64,000 nt of DNA from JADJWR01 sp964509545 (GCA_964509545.1 CAZDXQ010000002.1:1-64000); one strand, 5' to 3'. Shown: positions 1 through 9,230, counted from the first letter of the stretch. Notes: a model not told the origin generated them from the sequence alone. Program-made: numbers and translations.

Positions 1-3000
1 CTAACCCCTTGAAACCGAAGCAATTCGCAAAACAAACTGTCGAAAATGAGTCTGACTGCCCGAGCCGGCACCGGTGGCCAGCGCCAGCGGCAGTACGCCG
101 CCGCCGAAAGCGAGCGACGTCATCAGGATCGGGCGCAGCCGCAGCCGCACCGCTTCCAGCGTGGCCGGGATCAGATCGACGCCGGCGGCCATCTGCTGCA
201 AGGCGAACTGGATGATCAGGATCGCGTTCTTCGCCGACAACCCGATCGTCGTCAGCAGACCGACCTGAAAGAAGACGTCGTTGGCGAGGCCGCGACCGGT
301 CGCGGCGATCAGCGCGCCGAGCACGCCGAGCGGCACCACGAGCAGCATCGCCACCGGCACCGACCAGCTTTCGTAAAGCGCCGCCAGGCAGAGAAACACG
401 ACCAGGATCGACAGCGCATACAGCAGCGGCGCCTGCGCCCCCGACAGACGCTCCTCGTAAGACAGCCCCGTCCAGGCGACGCCGAAGCCGGGCGGCAGTT
501 GCCCGGCCAGGCGCTCCATCGCCGCCATCGCCGCGCCGGAGCTGTAACCGGCCGCGGCCTGGCCCTGGATCTGCACCGCCGGCGCACCGTTGAAACGCTC
601 CAGCCGCGGCGAGCCGTAGGTCCAGCGACCGGCGGCGAACATCGAAAACGGCACCATCTCGCCGCGGCCATTGCGCACGTACCACTTGTCGAGGTCCTCT
701 GGCACCATGCGGAACGGCGCGTCGGCCTGCAGGTAGACCTTCTTCACCCGGCCCTTGTCGATGAAGTCGTTGACATAGGCGCTGCCCCAGGCCGCCGACA
801 GCGTCGCATTGATGTCCGCCATCGACAGTCCGAGCGCGCCGGCGCGGACGGTGTCGACGTCGACCCGAAACTGCGGCGTGTCCTCCTGTCCGTTCGGCCG
901 CACGGCGGTGAGCGCCGGATCCTTCGCGGCCAGCCCGAGCAGCTGGTTGCGCGCAGCAATCAGCGCCTCATGGCCGGCGCCGGCGCGGTCCTGCAGGTAC
1001 ATGTCGAAACCATTTGCCACGCCCAGTTCGAGCACTGCCGCCGGCGCGAACGCAAAGGCCAGTGCGTCGCGCAGCTTGGCAAACGCGGCCATGGCGCGAG
1101 CGGCGACGGCGCGCACGCCGTTTTGCGCGCCCGGCCGCTCGCTCCAGTCGCGCAGGCGGATGAAGCCGATGCCGGCGTTCTGGCCGCTGCCGGAAAACGA
1201 GAACCCGGCGACCGTGAACAGCGACTGCACGGTGTCCTTCTCGTCCTCGAGAAAATGCCGCTCGATCTGGCGCAGCACCGCCAGCGTGCGCTCCTGCGTC
1301 GCGCCGGGCGGCAGCAGCACCTGCGTGAAGAGGATGCCCTGATCCTCGTCGGGCAGGAACGATGTCGGCAGCCGCCAGACGAGGAACACGCCGAGCGCCA
1401 CCATCAGCACGAATGACGCCAGCCAGCGGCCGCTCGCAACGAACATGCCGGTGACGATGTTCCGATAGGTTCGGCTGCCGCGATCGAAGAAGCGGTTGAA
1501 CCCGCCGAAGAAGCCGGTGGTCGGGCCGTGCGATCCCTTGGCCACGGGCTTGAGCAGCGTGGCGCACAGCGCCGGCGACAGGATCAGCGCCACCGTCACC
1601 GACAGCAGCATCGACGAAGCCAGCGTCAGCGAGAACTGGCGGTAGATGACGCCGGTGGAACCGCCGAACAGCGCCATCGGGATGAACACCGCCGCCAGCA
1701 CCAGCGCGATGCCGACCAGCGCGCCGGTGATCTGGTCCATCGATTTCCTGGTCGCCTCCTTCGGCGACAGCCCCTCCTCGCTCATCAGCCGCTCGACGTT
1801 CTCGACCACGACGATCGCGTCGTCGACCAGCAGGCCGATCGCCAGCACCAGGCCGAACATCGCCAGCACATTGATCGAGAAGCCGAAGGCGTACATCACG
1901 CCGAGCGCGCCGAGCAGCACCACCGGCACGGCGATGGTCGGGATCAGCGTCGCGCGCAGGTTCTGCAGGAACAGGAACATGACCAGGAACACCAGCACGA
2001 ACGCCTCGGCCAGCGTTTTGACGACCTCCTTGATCGACAGGCGGATGAACGGCGTCGTGTCGTACGCCACCACCGCCTTCAGCCCCGGCGGGAAGAAGCG
2101 CGACAGTTCGTCGACCTTGGCCTTGACCGCATCGCCGGTGTCGAGCGCGTTGGCGCCGGTGGCCAGCCGCACCGCCAGCCCCGAAGACGGATTGCCGTTG
2201 TAGAACGACAGCGTGTTGTAGTTCTCGCCGCCGAGTTCGACGCGGGCGACATCGCGCAGCCGCACCGTGGCGCCGGACTCGGCCGTGCGCAGCACGATCG
2301 CCTCGAACTGATCGGCCGTCTGCAGCCGGCCCTGCGCGGTGATGGTGGCATTGAGCTGCTGGCCGCGCACCGCCGGCAGCCCGCCAAGCTGGCCGGCGGC
2401 GATCTGCGCGTTCTGCGCCCGGATCGCCGCCGCGACGTCGGCCGGCGTGAGCTTGTAGCTGGCGAGCTTGTTCGGGTCGAGCCAGATGCGCATCGCGTAC
2501 TGCGAGCCGAACAGCGTCAGTTCGCCCACGCCCGGCACGCGGCTGAGCGGCTCCTGGACGTTGGTCGCCACGTAGTCGGCGATGTCGGTGCGGTTCATCG
2601 ACCCGTCCTCGGAGACGAAGCCGATCACCATGATGAAGTTGCGCACCGACTTGGTGACCGTGACGCCCTGCTGCTGCACTTCCTGCGGCAACTGGTTCTC
2701 GGCCAGCTTCAGCTTGTTCTGCACCTGCACCTGCGCGATGTCGGGGTCGACGCCGGAGTTGAAGGTCAGCGTGATGGTCGCCGAGCCGGCGCCGTCGCTG
2801 GTCGAGGCGATGTAGCGCAGGCCGTCGAGCCCGGTCATGCGCTGCTCGATGATCTGCGTGACGGTGTCCTCGAGCGTCTTGGCCGAGGCGCCGGGATACG
2901 AGGCGTTGATAGTGATCGTCGGCGGCGCGATGTTCGGATACTGCGCGATCGGCAGGCGGAAGATGGAGATCAGCCCGGCCAGCATGATCACCAGTGCGAT

Positions 3001-3042
3001 GAACCAGGCGAAGATGGGCCGGTCGATGAAGAAGCGCGACAT
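1..3042 (-). CDS. acrB: RND multidrug efflux permease (AcrB/MexB type), C-terminus replaced
   Basis: Inner-membrane proton/drug antiporter of a tripartite RND pump. The N-terminus (MSRFFIDRPIFAWFIALV) is the canonical start with TM1. The proton-relay residues are visible: the Asp pair in GLLVDDAIVVVENV (about residue 405) and the Lys in GLSAKNAILII near the C-terminus. The protein is 1013 aa against about 1030-1060 for the family. Homology runs to GAGSGSQ (codon at 52-54). The remaining 17 residues (THFRQF...SRG) do not resemble any RND protein and replace TM12. The last 51 bases are also AT-richer than the gene. It lies downstream of the adaptor gene on the same strand. Identity of the family is certain; the specific substrate is not, and function is doubtful. 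Confidence 0.9.
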   Translation of the reverse strand: MSRFFIDRPIFAWFIALVIMLAGLISIFRLPIAQYPNIAPPTITINASYPGASAKTLEDTVTQIIEQRMTGLDGLRYIASTSDGAGSATITLTFNSGVDPDIAQVQVQNKLKLAENQLPQEVQQQGVTVTKSVRNFIMVIGFVSEDGSMNRTDIADYVATNVQEPLSRVPGVGELTLFGSQYAMRIWLDPNKLASYKLTPADVAAAIRAQNAQIAAGQLGGLPAVRGQQLNATITAQGRLQTADQFEAIVLRTAESGATVRLRDVARVELGGENYNTLSFYNGNPSSGLAVRLATGANALDTGDAVKAKVDELSRFFPPGLKAVVAYDTTPFIRLSIKEVVKTLAEAFVLVFLVMFLFLQNLRATLIPTIAVPVVLLGALGVMYAFGFSINVLAMFGLVLAIGLLVDDAIVVVENVERLMSEEGLSPKEATRKSMDQITGALVGIALVLAAVFIPMALFGGSTGVIYRQFSLTLASSMLLSVTVALILSPALCATLLKPVAKGSHGPTTGFFGGFNRFFDRGSRTYRNIVTGMFVASGRWLASFVLMVALGVFLVWRLPTSFLPDEDQGILFTQVLLPPGATQERTLAVLRQIERHFLEDEKDTVQSLFTVAGFSFSGSGQNAGIGFIRLRDWSERPGAQNGVRAVAARAMAAFAKLRDALAFAFAPAAVLELGVANGFDMYLQDRAGAGHEALIAARNQLLGLAAKDPALTAVRPNGQEDTPQFRVDVDTVRAGALGLSMADINATLSAAWGSAYVNDFIDKGRVKKVYLQADAPFRMVPEDLDKWYVRNGRGEMVPFSMFAAGRWTYGSPRLERFNGAPAVQIQGQAAAGYSSGAAMAAMERLAGQLPPGFGVAWTGLSYEERLSGAQAPLLYALSILVVFLCLAALYESWSVPVAMLLVVPLGVLGALIAATGRGLANDVFFQVGLLTTIGLSAKNAILIIQFALQQMAAGVDLIPATLEAVRLRLRPILMTSLAFGGGVLPLALATGAGSGSQTHFRQFVLRIASVSRG

Positions 3043-3093
3043 GGCGTGTCTGCGGCGGCGGCGCTCAGGACTGAGGCGCGGCGTTGGCCTTCT

Positions 3094-3279
3094 TCACCGG
3101 CGTTGCCCCTTCTGCCCGGTGTTGTCGCCGGACAAGGGTGGCGGCGAGGCGGCGGTCCCGGCCGCCTCGGCCGCGGCCGCGACGCTGCGCTCCACCGCCT
3201 GCACTGTCGTGCCGGGCCGCGCCCGCTGCGAACCTTCGACAATCACGCGCTCGCCTGCCTGCAGGCCGGCATCGACCAG
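3094..3279 (-). pseudogene. acrA: 3' remainder of acrA after the in-frame TGA
   Basis: Sixty-one codons in the frame of acrA directly after its TGA. They encode the expected membrane-proximal segment (LVDAGLQAGERVIVEG, then a Pro/Ala-rich tail) and end at TGA 3094-3096, 51 bp before acrB. It is listed separately because it would not be translated unless the stop were read through or is a sequencing error. Confidence 0.75.
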
Positions 3280-4323
3280 TCACTCATTGCCGATCGTGCG
3301 CGCCACCTGCAGCCGCCGCGATTCGACCTTGCCGTCGGCGCCGACGACCAGCGCGATGGGATCTCCCTTGTTGTCGCGTGTCACCGCCTGCTGCGGCACC
3401 ATGATCGCCGACTCGCGCACGCCTTCCTCGATCACGGCGCGCACGTACATGCCGGGCAGCAGCAGTCCCTGCGGATTCGGGAACAGCGCACGCAGTGTGA
3501 CCGCGCCGGTGCTCGGCTCGACCGAGACGTCGGAGAACTGCAGCGTACCTTCGTGCGCAAAGGGCGAGCCGTCCTCGAGCAGCAGCGAGACGCTGGCCGC
3601 GTTGCCCGCCGCCTTCTTCAGCGCACCGCTGGCCAGTGCGCGGCGCAGGCGCAGCAGTTCGGCGCTCGACTGCGTGACGTCGACGTAGATCGGATTCAAC
3701 TGCTGGATCGTCGCCAGCGCCGCCTGCTGGTTGGCGGTGACCAGCGCCCCTGCGGTGACGCTGGAGGCGCCGATCCGGCCCGAGATCGGCGCCGTCACGC
3801 GGGTGTAGGCAAGGTTGATGCGCGCCGCTTCCGCCGCCGCCTTCGCCGCCGCCAGGTCGGCCTCGCTCTGGCGCAGCGCCGCCTCGGCGTCATCGAACGA
3901 TTGCTGGCTGACGAAGTTGATCGCCAGCAGTTCCTTGCTGCGCTCCACCCGCAGGCGCGCCGTCTGCAGGCTCGCCTCGGCCTTGGCCACCACGGCGCGG
4001 GCGCTGTCGTAGGCGGCCTTGTACGTCGACGGATCGAGTTGATACAGCGTCGCGCCGGCCTTCACTTCCGTGCCTTCGGCGAAGCTGCGCGACTGCACGA
4101 TGCCGGTGACCTGCGGCCGCACTTCGGCGATCAGCGTCGGCGCAGTGCGCCCCGGCAGCGTGGTCCGGATCGTGACCGGCCGCGGCTGCACCGTCAGCAC
4201 GCCAACCTGCGGCGCGGGCGGCGCCGCCGGCGGCGCCGTCGAGCGATTGCACGCGACGAGACCGGCACCGAGCGCAAGAATCAGTCCGGCACGCACGAGG
4301 CGCGTGCGAGAGCTTCGATGCAT
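3280..4323 (-). CDS. acrA: RND efflux adaptor (AcrA/MexA type), prematurely terminated
   Basis: Periplasmic membrane-fusion lipoprotein that couples the RND permease to an outer-membrane channel. It starts with a signal peptide and lipobox LVAC (lipidated Cys25), followed by the lipoyl half-motifs around a long alpha-hairpin and the beta-barrel domain. The start at 4323 is preceded by a good ribosome site (GAAAGGA). As read it ends at 347 aa after TIGNE, at a TGA (3280-3282) exactly where relatives have Trp. The same frame continues for 61 codons (LVDAGLQAGERVIVEG..., the normal membrane-proximal end) to a second stop at 3094-3096, giving the usual length of about 409 aa if TGA were TGG. A single-base nonsense mutation or a sequencing error explains this. 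Confidence 0.88.
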   Translation of the reverse strand: MHRSSRTRLVRAGLILALGAGLVACNRSTAPPAAPPAPQVGVLTVQPRPVTIRTTLPGRTAPTLIAEVRPQVTGIVQSRSFAEGTEVKAGATLYQLDPSTYKAAYDSARAVVAKAEASLQTARLRVERSKELLAINFVSQQSFDDAEAALRQSEADLAAAKAAAEAARINLAYTRVTAPISGRIGASSVTAGALVTANQQAALATIQQLNPIYVDVTQSSAELLRLRRALASGALKKAAGNAASVSLLLEDGSPFAHEGTLQFSDVSVEPSTGAVTLRALFPNPQGLLLPGMYVRAVIEEGVRESAIMVPQQAVTRDNKGDPIALVVGADGKVESRRLQVARTIGNE

Positions 4324-4947
4324 CACGTCGTCCTTTCGAGCAACGAGGACAGCCCAGCCGCGCCCGGTGTGACGGTCGAACGCCGCGCGCAGGCCGGATT
4401 TCGTTCGATCCCCGCCAACGCACAAGGCCGCCGAGCTTAACAGCGATGCGCATGGCAACGGCCATCGTTCATATGCGCACATCGATCGCCACCGTGAAGC
4501 GGAGTTCGTCATCGCCACGCACCCGTCGAGGACGGCCGTTGCCTGGATGCGGCACGACCTCGGCAGCGTCCGGCAATCGCTGGACGTCACGTTGCGCGTA
4601 ACAGCGGAGCGCGCCGCGCAGTCTGGCGGCGGCCTGCATGCGCTCGTTGCGGGGCGCGCAGCACTCCGCCGCTCCCACGGTTGACGCGATCGACCGCACT
4701 GTGCACGATTTCGCGCGGTTTCACTTCCGCAACGCGGGCCGGACAGGCCGGCTCTGCGTCCCCTTCGGCGCTGACCGTTCGTCGATGAGCCTGCTCGGGA
4801 AGAAAGTGGAAGTTGCAGCGGCGCCGCGATCGCGCCCGGCGCGCTCGGCGCGGCGGCGAGCCTGATCACGCGCCGTATCGAACGGCACGTCTGGCCGCAT
4901 TGATCAGAGAGACGCACACAGGCCGCGAACGTGCGCCGGCATCGACG
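4324..4947. other. divergent intergenic region, no supported gene
   Basis: About 620 bp between the efflux adaptor (leftward) and a DMT transporter (rightward). Short open frames exist on both strands, but none has a convincing start, ribosome site or recognisable product. No TetR- or MarR-type regulator gene, the usual partner of such pumps, is present. It must hold the promoters of both flanking genes. Confidence 0.5.
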
Positions 4948-5823
4948 ATGTCGCGCGCCGATCTGCGCACCGGGATGCTGCTGCTGGCCGTGACCGCGGT
5001 CGGCTGGGGCCTGAACTGGCCGGCGATGAAGGTGCTGCTGCGCGAGTGGCCGCCGCTTTTCGCGCGCGGCACGGCGGGCATCGCCGCGGCGCTGGCGCTG
5101 GCGGCGCTGGCCGTAGCGCGCGGACAGTCGCTCGCCGTGCCGGCCGGCGAATGGCCGCGGCTGCTCGCCGCGGCGGCGATCAACGTCACCGCATGGATGG
5201 GCCTGTCGACGCTGTCGATGCGCTGGCTGGCCGCCGGCGAAGGCGCGCTGGTCGTCTACACGATGCCGATCTGGGCCACGCTGCTCGCGTGGCCGGTGCT
5301 CGGCGAGCGGCCGACGCCGCGGCGACTCGTCGCGCTGGCGCTGGGCATCGGCGGCATCGCGCTGCTGTTCGCGGAGCAGTCGTTGGCGCTGGATTCGGAC
5401 AAGCTGGTCGGCATCCTGCTTGCCCTCGGCGCCGCGGTGCTGTTCGCCTTCGGCACGGTCGCGCAACGCCGGCCGCTGCCGCTGCCGCCGCTGCCATCGG
5501 TCGTCTGGCAGGTCGGCCTGGGCTGCGTGCCGCTGCTGCTGCTCGCCGCGGCGTTCGAGCGGCCGCGCTTCGACGCGTTAAGCGGCGTCGGCGCCGCGGT
5601 GATGGCTTACATGACCATCGTGCCGATGGGCGTGTGCTACCTGAGCTGGTTTGCAGCCCTGCGACACCTGCCACCGGCCACGGCATCGATGGCGACGCTG
5701 ATCACGCCGGTGGTCGGCGTCGTCTCCGCTTCGCTCGCGCTCGGCGAGCCGCTCGGCGCGCAGCAGCTGCTCGCGCTGGCATTTACCCTGGGCGGCGTGG
5801 CGCTGGCGCTGCGCAGTCGTTGA
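4948..5823 (+). CDS. EamA/DMT-family transporter
   Basis: Integral membrane exporter of the drug/metabolite transporter superfamily, 291 aa with about ten predicted helices forming two EamA repeats. Recognisable features are GWGLNWPAMKVLL in helix 1, the LVVYTMPIWATLLAW motif closing repeat 1 and the TPVVGVVSASLALGE motif of repeat 2. The ATG at 4948 is preferred because it directly precedes helix 1; upstream in-frame codons give only an Arg-rich leader. The substrate cannot be told from sequence; amino acids or other small metabolites are usual. It stands alone on this strand. Confidence 0.85.
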   Translation: MSRADLRTGMLLLAVTAVGWGLNWPAMKVLLREWPPLFARGTAGIAAALALAALAVARGQSLAVPAGEWPRLLAAAAINVTAWMGLSTLSMRWLAAGEGALVVYTMPIWATLLAWPVLGERPTPRRLVALALGIGGIALLFAEQSLALDSDKLVGILLALGAAVLFAFGTVAQRRPLPLPPLPSVVWQVGLGCVPLLLLAAAFERPRFDALSGVGAAVMAYMTIVPMGVCYLSWFAALRHLPPATASMATLITPVVGVVSASLALGEPLGAQQLLALAFTLGGVALALRSR

Positions 5824-5955
5824 GGCCGGGCCACGGATGGACACCGACGCCGCCGCAAGGGACTTGCACCCGCCATCGTCCGTCATGAGTCAAGATGGCC
5901 TCTGCCGATCGATGCGCGCCCGCGGCCGCGGGGCGCCGCCGGAGGAGCGCGAGCG

Positions 5956-7497
5956 ATGAACACACGCCAGCTTCCCGCCTTCGTCGAGGGGTACGGCCCG
6001 GTGCGTCCGTTCACCGGAATCGAGCCGCCGCCCGCGGTCGTGACCCGCGCGGCAACTCGTGTGTCCCCGGTCAGCGGTGAACGCGACAAGCAACTGCGCG
6101 ATCTCGACGCCGCCTTCGACGCCTGCGACATCCGCAGCGGCGCGACGCTGTCGTTCCACCACCATCTGCGTAACGGTGATCAGGTGCTGAACCAGGTGCT
6201 CGCGGTGGCGGCCCGCCGCGGCCTGACCGACCTCAGGATCGCCGCCAGCTCGCTGTTCCCGGTGCACGCGCCGCTCGTCGAGCACATGCGCCGCGGCGTC
6301 GTCACCCGCCTGACCACTGCCTACGCCGCGGGACCTGTCGCCGCGGCCATCTCACGCGGCTTGCTGGCCACGCCGGTGGTGATGATGACTCACGGCGGTC
6401 GCGCCCGCGCCATCGAGTCCGGCGAACTGCACGTCGACGTCGCTTTCGTCGCCGCGCCGGCCGCGGACCGTCACGGCAACCTGAGCGGCGCCGAAGGGCC
6501 CGCCGCCTGCGGCCCGCTCGGCTATGCGATGGTCGACGTGCAGTACGCCGACCGTGTGGTCGCCGTCACCGACCATCTCTGCCCGCATCCGCTGTGCCCG
6601 ATCGACATCGCGCAGGACGAGGTCGACTTCGTCGTCACCGTCGATTCGATCGGCGATCCGAAGGGCATCCTGTCGGGCACGACGCGGCCGACCACCGAGC
6701 CGGTCGGCCTGCAGATCGCCTCGATGGCGGCGCGTGTGATCGCCGCCTCCGGTCTGCTGCGCGAAGGGTTTTCGTTGCAGACCGGCGCCGGCGGCGTGTC
6801 GATCGCCGCCTCGCAGTTCGTCAGCTCGGCGATGAGCGAGCGGCGCGTGCAGGGCAGCTTCGGCGCCGGTGGCGTGACCGGTTACCTCGTCGACATGCTC
6901 GAGGCGGGCCTTTTCCGCACCGTGTTCGACGTCCAGTGCTTCGACCTGAAGGCGGTCGAGTCGTATCGCAATGATCGCCGGCATCAGTCGATGTCGGCGT
7001 CGCTGTACGCCAACCCGTACAGCCGCGGTCCGCTGGTGAACCAGCTCGACGCGATGCTGCTCGGCGCCGCCGAGGTCGACCTCGATTTCAACGTCAACGT
7101 GACCACCGGCGCGGGCGGCGTCATCCTCGGCGGCTCGGGCGGCCACGCCGACACCGCCGCCGGGGCCAAGCTGGCACTGGTAACGACGCGGCTCGCCGCC
7201 TCGGCCGGCGCCAAGATCGTCGGGCGCGTCGGCTGCATCACCACCCCCGGCGAAACCATCGATGCCGTCGTCACCGAGGCCGGTGTTGCCGTGCACCCGC
7301 GCCGCGGCGACCTGCGCGAGCGGCTGCGTGCGTCGGGCATCGACGCGCTCGGCATCGACGTGCTTCACCAGCGGGCGCGGCAGCTGGCAGCCGCCAGCCA
7401 ACCTGCGGCGCCACCATCGCCGGATGCGCGCATCGTCGCCGTGGTGAAGTACCGCGACGGGCGCGTCATCGACGTGATCCGCCAGGTCGCCGACTGA
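5956..7497 (+). CDS. citF: citrate lyase alpha subunit (citrate CoA/ACP-transferase)
   Basis: 513 aa, the normal size of CitF, which exchanges acetyl-ACP for citryl-ACP in citrate lyase. Conserved blocks include LSFHHHLRNGD near residue 57, the THGGRARAI segment, LQTGAGGVSIA and the C-terminal VGCITTPGETIDAVVTE. The ATG follows GGAGGAGCGCGAGCG, a strong ribosome site. In most genomes citF sits with citC, citD, citE, citX and citG. None of these is nearby, so the subunit is isolated here and either works with partners encoded elsewhere or acts as a CoA-transferase on another substrate. Family assignment is secure; cellular role is inferred. Confidence 0.85.
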   Translation: MNTRQLPAFVEGYGPVRPFTGIEPPPAVVTRAATRVSPVSGERDKQLRDLDAAFDACDIRSGATLSFHHHLRNGDQVLNQVLAVAARRGLTDLRIAASSLFPVHAPLVEHMRRGVVTRLTTAYAAGPVAAAISRGLLATPVVMMTHGGRARAIESGELHVDVAFVAAPAADRHGNLSGAEGPAACGPLGYAMVDVQYADRVVAVTDHLCPHPLCPIDIAQDEVDFVVTVDSIGDPKGILSGTTRPTTEPVGLQIASMAARVIAASGLLREGFSLQTGAGGVSIAASQFVSSAMSERRVQGSFGAGGVTGYLVDMLEAGLFRTVFDVQCFDLKAVESYRNDRRHQSMSASLYANPYSRGPLVNQLDAMLLGAAEVDLDFNVNVTTGAGGVILGGSGGHADTAAGAKLALVTTRLAASAGAKIVGRVGCITTPGETIDAVVTEAGVAVHPRRGDLRERLRASGIDALGIDVLHQRARQLAAASQPAAPPSPDARIVAVVKYRDGRVIDVIRQVAD

Positions 7498-7690
7498 ACG
7501 AACCGGCGGCAGGGCGGGTGAGGATCCAACCCCGACGCTTTCGGTCGATCCGCAGATCAGCGCGCTCCGGTGCGACCGGACGGCTCCGCCTGCGGATCGC
7601 GCCCGCCTGCTTTGCCGGCGCGAACCACACGCAACGTCCATGCGACCAGCCGCGTGCCGGTTGGCCCATTTCACCGATGCGCAGAAAGGC

Positions 7691-7715
7691 AACGGCCCTC
7701 GCAGGGAGGGCCGTT
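7691..7715 (-). terminator. hairpin terminator behind tRNA-fMet
   Basis: Perfect 9-bp stem (AACGGCCCT at 7691-7699 pairing with AGGGCCGTT at 7707-7715, 7-nt loop) located 6 bp beyond the 3' end of the leftward tRNA, followed on that strand by GCCTTTCT. The T-run is short, so it may need Rho or act mainly as a processing barrier. Confidence 0.6.
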
Positions 7716-7720
7716 GGATC

Positions 7721-7797
7721 TGGTTGCGGGGGAAGGATTTGAACCTTCGACCTTCGGGTTATGAGCCCGACGAGCTGCCAGACTGCTCCACCCCGCG
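7721..7797 (-). tRNA. initiator tRNA-fMet (CAT)
   Basis: 77-nt cloverleaf with anticodon CAT in the loop CTCATAA and encoded CCA. It carries the hallmarks of the bacterial initiator: the C1:A72 mismatch at the end of the acceptor stem (CGCGGGG against CCCCGCA) and three G:C pairs at the base of the anticodon stem (GGG/CCC). The T arm is GAAGG-TTCAAAT-CCTTC. A TATACT -10 box lies about 50 bp upstream (7844-7849 on this strand), with only a weak -35. It is a single gene, not part of a tRNA cluster. Confidence 0.97.
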
Positions 7798-7937
7798 GCA
7801 ACTTGACCGATGGCCGCTAACGCACCGCCATCGAAGAGTACAAAGTATAGCCGATCCAGCCGGCGGTCTTGCACCGGCCCGCTCTGCCGCCAAGACCGCA
7901 ACGGCATGGTCGCCGCCATTGCTAGACTGGCCGCGCA

Positions 7938-8507
7938 ATGAGCCGCACCCTCGCCCGTTTCTGCGCCGCCTGCGGGCAGCCGGTGGTCCGGCGCGTACCC
8001 GTCGGCGACAACCGCGAGCGCGACGTCTGCCCGAACTGCGGCGCCGTGCACTACATCAATCCGCGGCCGGTGGTCGGCACGATCCCGGTCTGGCAGGACA
8101 CCGTGCTGCTGTGCCGGCGCGCAATCGAGCCGCGCTATGGCAAATGGACCCTGCCGGCCGGCTTCATGGAGGTTGGCGAGACCACCCGCGAAGGCGCGCT
8201 GCGCGAGACGCTGGAGGAGGCGCAGGCGCGCGTGGCCCTCGGCCCCCTGTTCACGATGATCGACGTGCCTTACATCGAGCAGGTGCACGTGTTCTTCCGC
8301 GCCGAACTGCTCGACCTCGACTTCGGCCCCGGCGACGAGAGCCTGGAGGTGCGGCTGTTCCGCGAGCCGGAGATCCCGTGGCCGGAACTGGCCTTCCGCA
8401 CGGTGGCGCAGACGCTGCGTCTTTTCTTTGCCGACCGCGCGCGCGGCGAGTTCGGCACGCACGTGCATACGATCGAGGTTCCGGCACCACGGGCCACGGG
8501 CTCATGA
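7938..8507 (+). CDS. Nudix hydrolase with N-terminal zinc ribbon
   Basis: 189 aa hydrolase of nucleoside diphosphate-linked compounds. An N-terminal zinc ribbon (C9-x2-C12 ... C31-x2-C34) precedes the Nudix fold. The Nudix box spans residues 75-97: G75, E81, R89-E90 and the metal-binding E93-E94. The usual closing Gly (ExxEExG) is replaced (EEAQA). The zinc-ribbon type resembles the NudC/YfcD-like branch, but the length is shorter than NudC (about 260 aa), so the substrate is unknown. The stop overlaps the start of aat (ATGA), so the two are translationally coupled. Confidence 0.87.
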   Translation: MSRTLARFCAACGQPVVRRVPVGDNRERDVCPNCGAVHYINPRPVVGTIPVWQDTVLLCRRAIEPRYGKWTLPAGFMEVGETTREGALRETLEEAQARVALGPLFTMIDVPYIEQVHVFFRAELLDLDFGPGDESLEVRLFREPEIPWPELAFRTVAQTLRLFFADRARGEFGTHVHTIEVPAPRATGS

Positions 8508-9229
8508 TCCCGTGGCTGGCGGCGGACGATCCGTTTCCGCCGGTCGAATCCGCCCTCGCAAGTCCCAACGGCCTGCTTGCGGCCAGCCGTCATGTCGATG
8601 CCGATGTGCTCCTTCGCGCCTATGCGCAAGGCATTTTCCCCTGGTATAGCGATGCCGACCCGGTGCTGTGGTGGAGCCCGGACCCGAGAATGGTGCTGTT
8701 CACCGACGAGTTCGTGGCCCGGCGCTCTCTCGTGCGCCGGATCCGCGCCGGGCTTCACGCCGGCCGCCTCGAGGTGCGCGTCGACGCCGACTTCCCAGCC
8801 ACGATGCGCGGCTGCGCCGCGCCGCGCCGCGGCCAGGAGGGCACGTGGATCACGACCGAAATGCTGAGCGCTTACTGCGAACTGCACCGGCGCGAGCTGG
8901 CGCACAGCGTCGAGGTCTTCAGCGACGGCCGGCGCATCGGCGGGCTGTACGGTGTGGCCATCGGCCGCATGTTCTATGGCGAGTCGATGTTCAGCGTCGA
9001 AGCCGATGCGTCGAAGATCGCCCTGGCCGCGCTGGTGCAACTGCTTCGGTCGGAGAGCGTGCCGATGCTAGACTGCCAGCAGGAAACTTCTCATCTCGCG
9101 TCCCTTGGCGCCCGCTGCATTTCGCGTGCTCAGTTCTGCGACCATGTCGCGGCGGCCGTCCGCCAGCCTCCCATCGATTGGCCACGCCACCGCGCGGCTG
9201 CGGTGACCGAACTGCTGCGGAGCTACTGA
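8504..9229 (+). CDS. aat: leucyl/phenylalanyl-tRNA--protein transferase
   Basis: 241 aa cytoplasmic transferase that adds Leu or Phe from aminoacyl-tRNA to N-terminal Arg or Lys of proteins, marking them for ClpS/ClpAP (the bacterial N-degron pathway). Signature motifs: YAQGIFPWYS, WWSPDPRMVLF, the EGTWIT segment, GGLYGVAIGRMFYGESMFS and the C-terminal LDCQQETSHLASLGA. The ATG overlaps the Nudix stop by 4 bp. The next gene, bpt, begins one base after the stop and encodes the companion transferase for acidic N-termini. Confidence 0.95.
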   Translation: MIPWLAADDPFPPVESALASPNGLLAASRHVDADVLLRAYAQGIFPWYSDADPVLWWSPDPRMVLFTDEFVARRSLVRRIRAGLHAGRLEVRVDADFPATMRGCAAPRRGQEGTWITTEMLSAYCELHRRELAHSVEVFSDGRRIGGLYGVAIGRMFYGESMFSVEADASKIALAALVQLLRSESVPMLDCQQETSHLASLGARCISRAQFCDHVAAAVRQPPIDWPRHRAAAVTELLRSY

Positions 9230-9230
9230 C

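Noticed and set aside
46..4440. Long open frames on the plus strand opposite the RND genes
   Set aside because: They are antisense shadows of the high-GC efflux genes: Arg/His/Gln-rich, no ribosome site and no recognisable domains.
4469..4699. 76-codon frame upstream of the efflux adaptor
   Set aside because: No ribosome site and no similarity I can recognise; composition is like non-coding GC-rich sequence.
7691..7797. Idea that tRNA-fMet marks an integration site
   Set aside because: No integrase, direct repeat of the tRNA 3' end or change in gene content is visible on either side.
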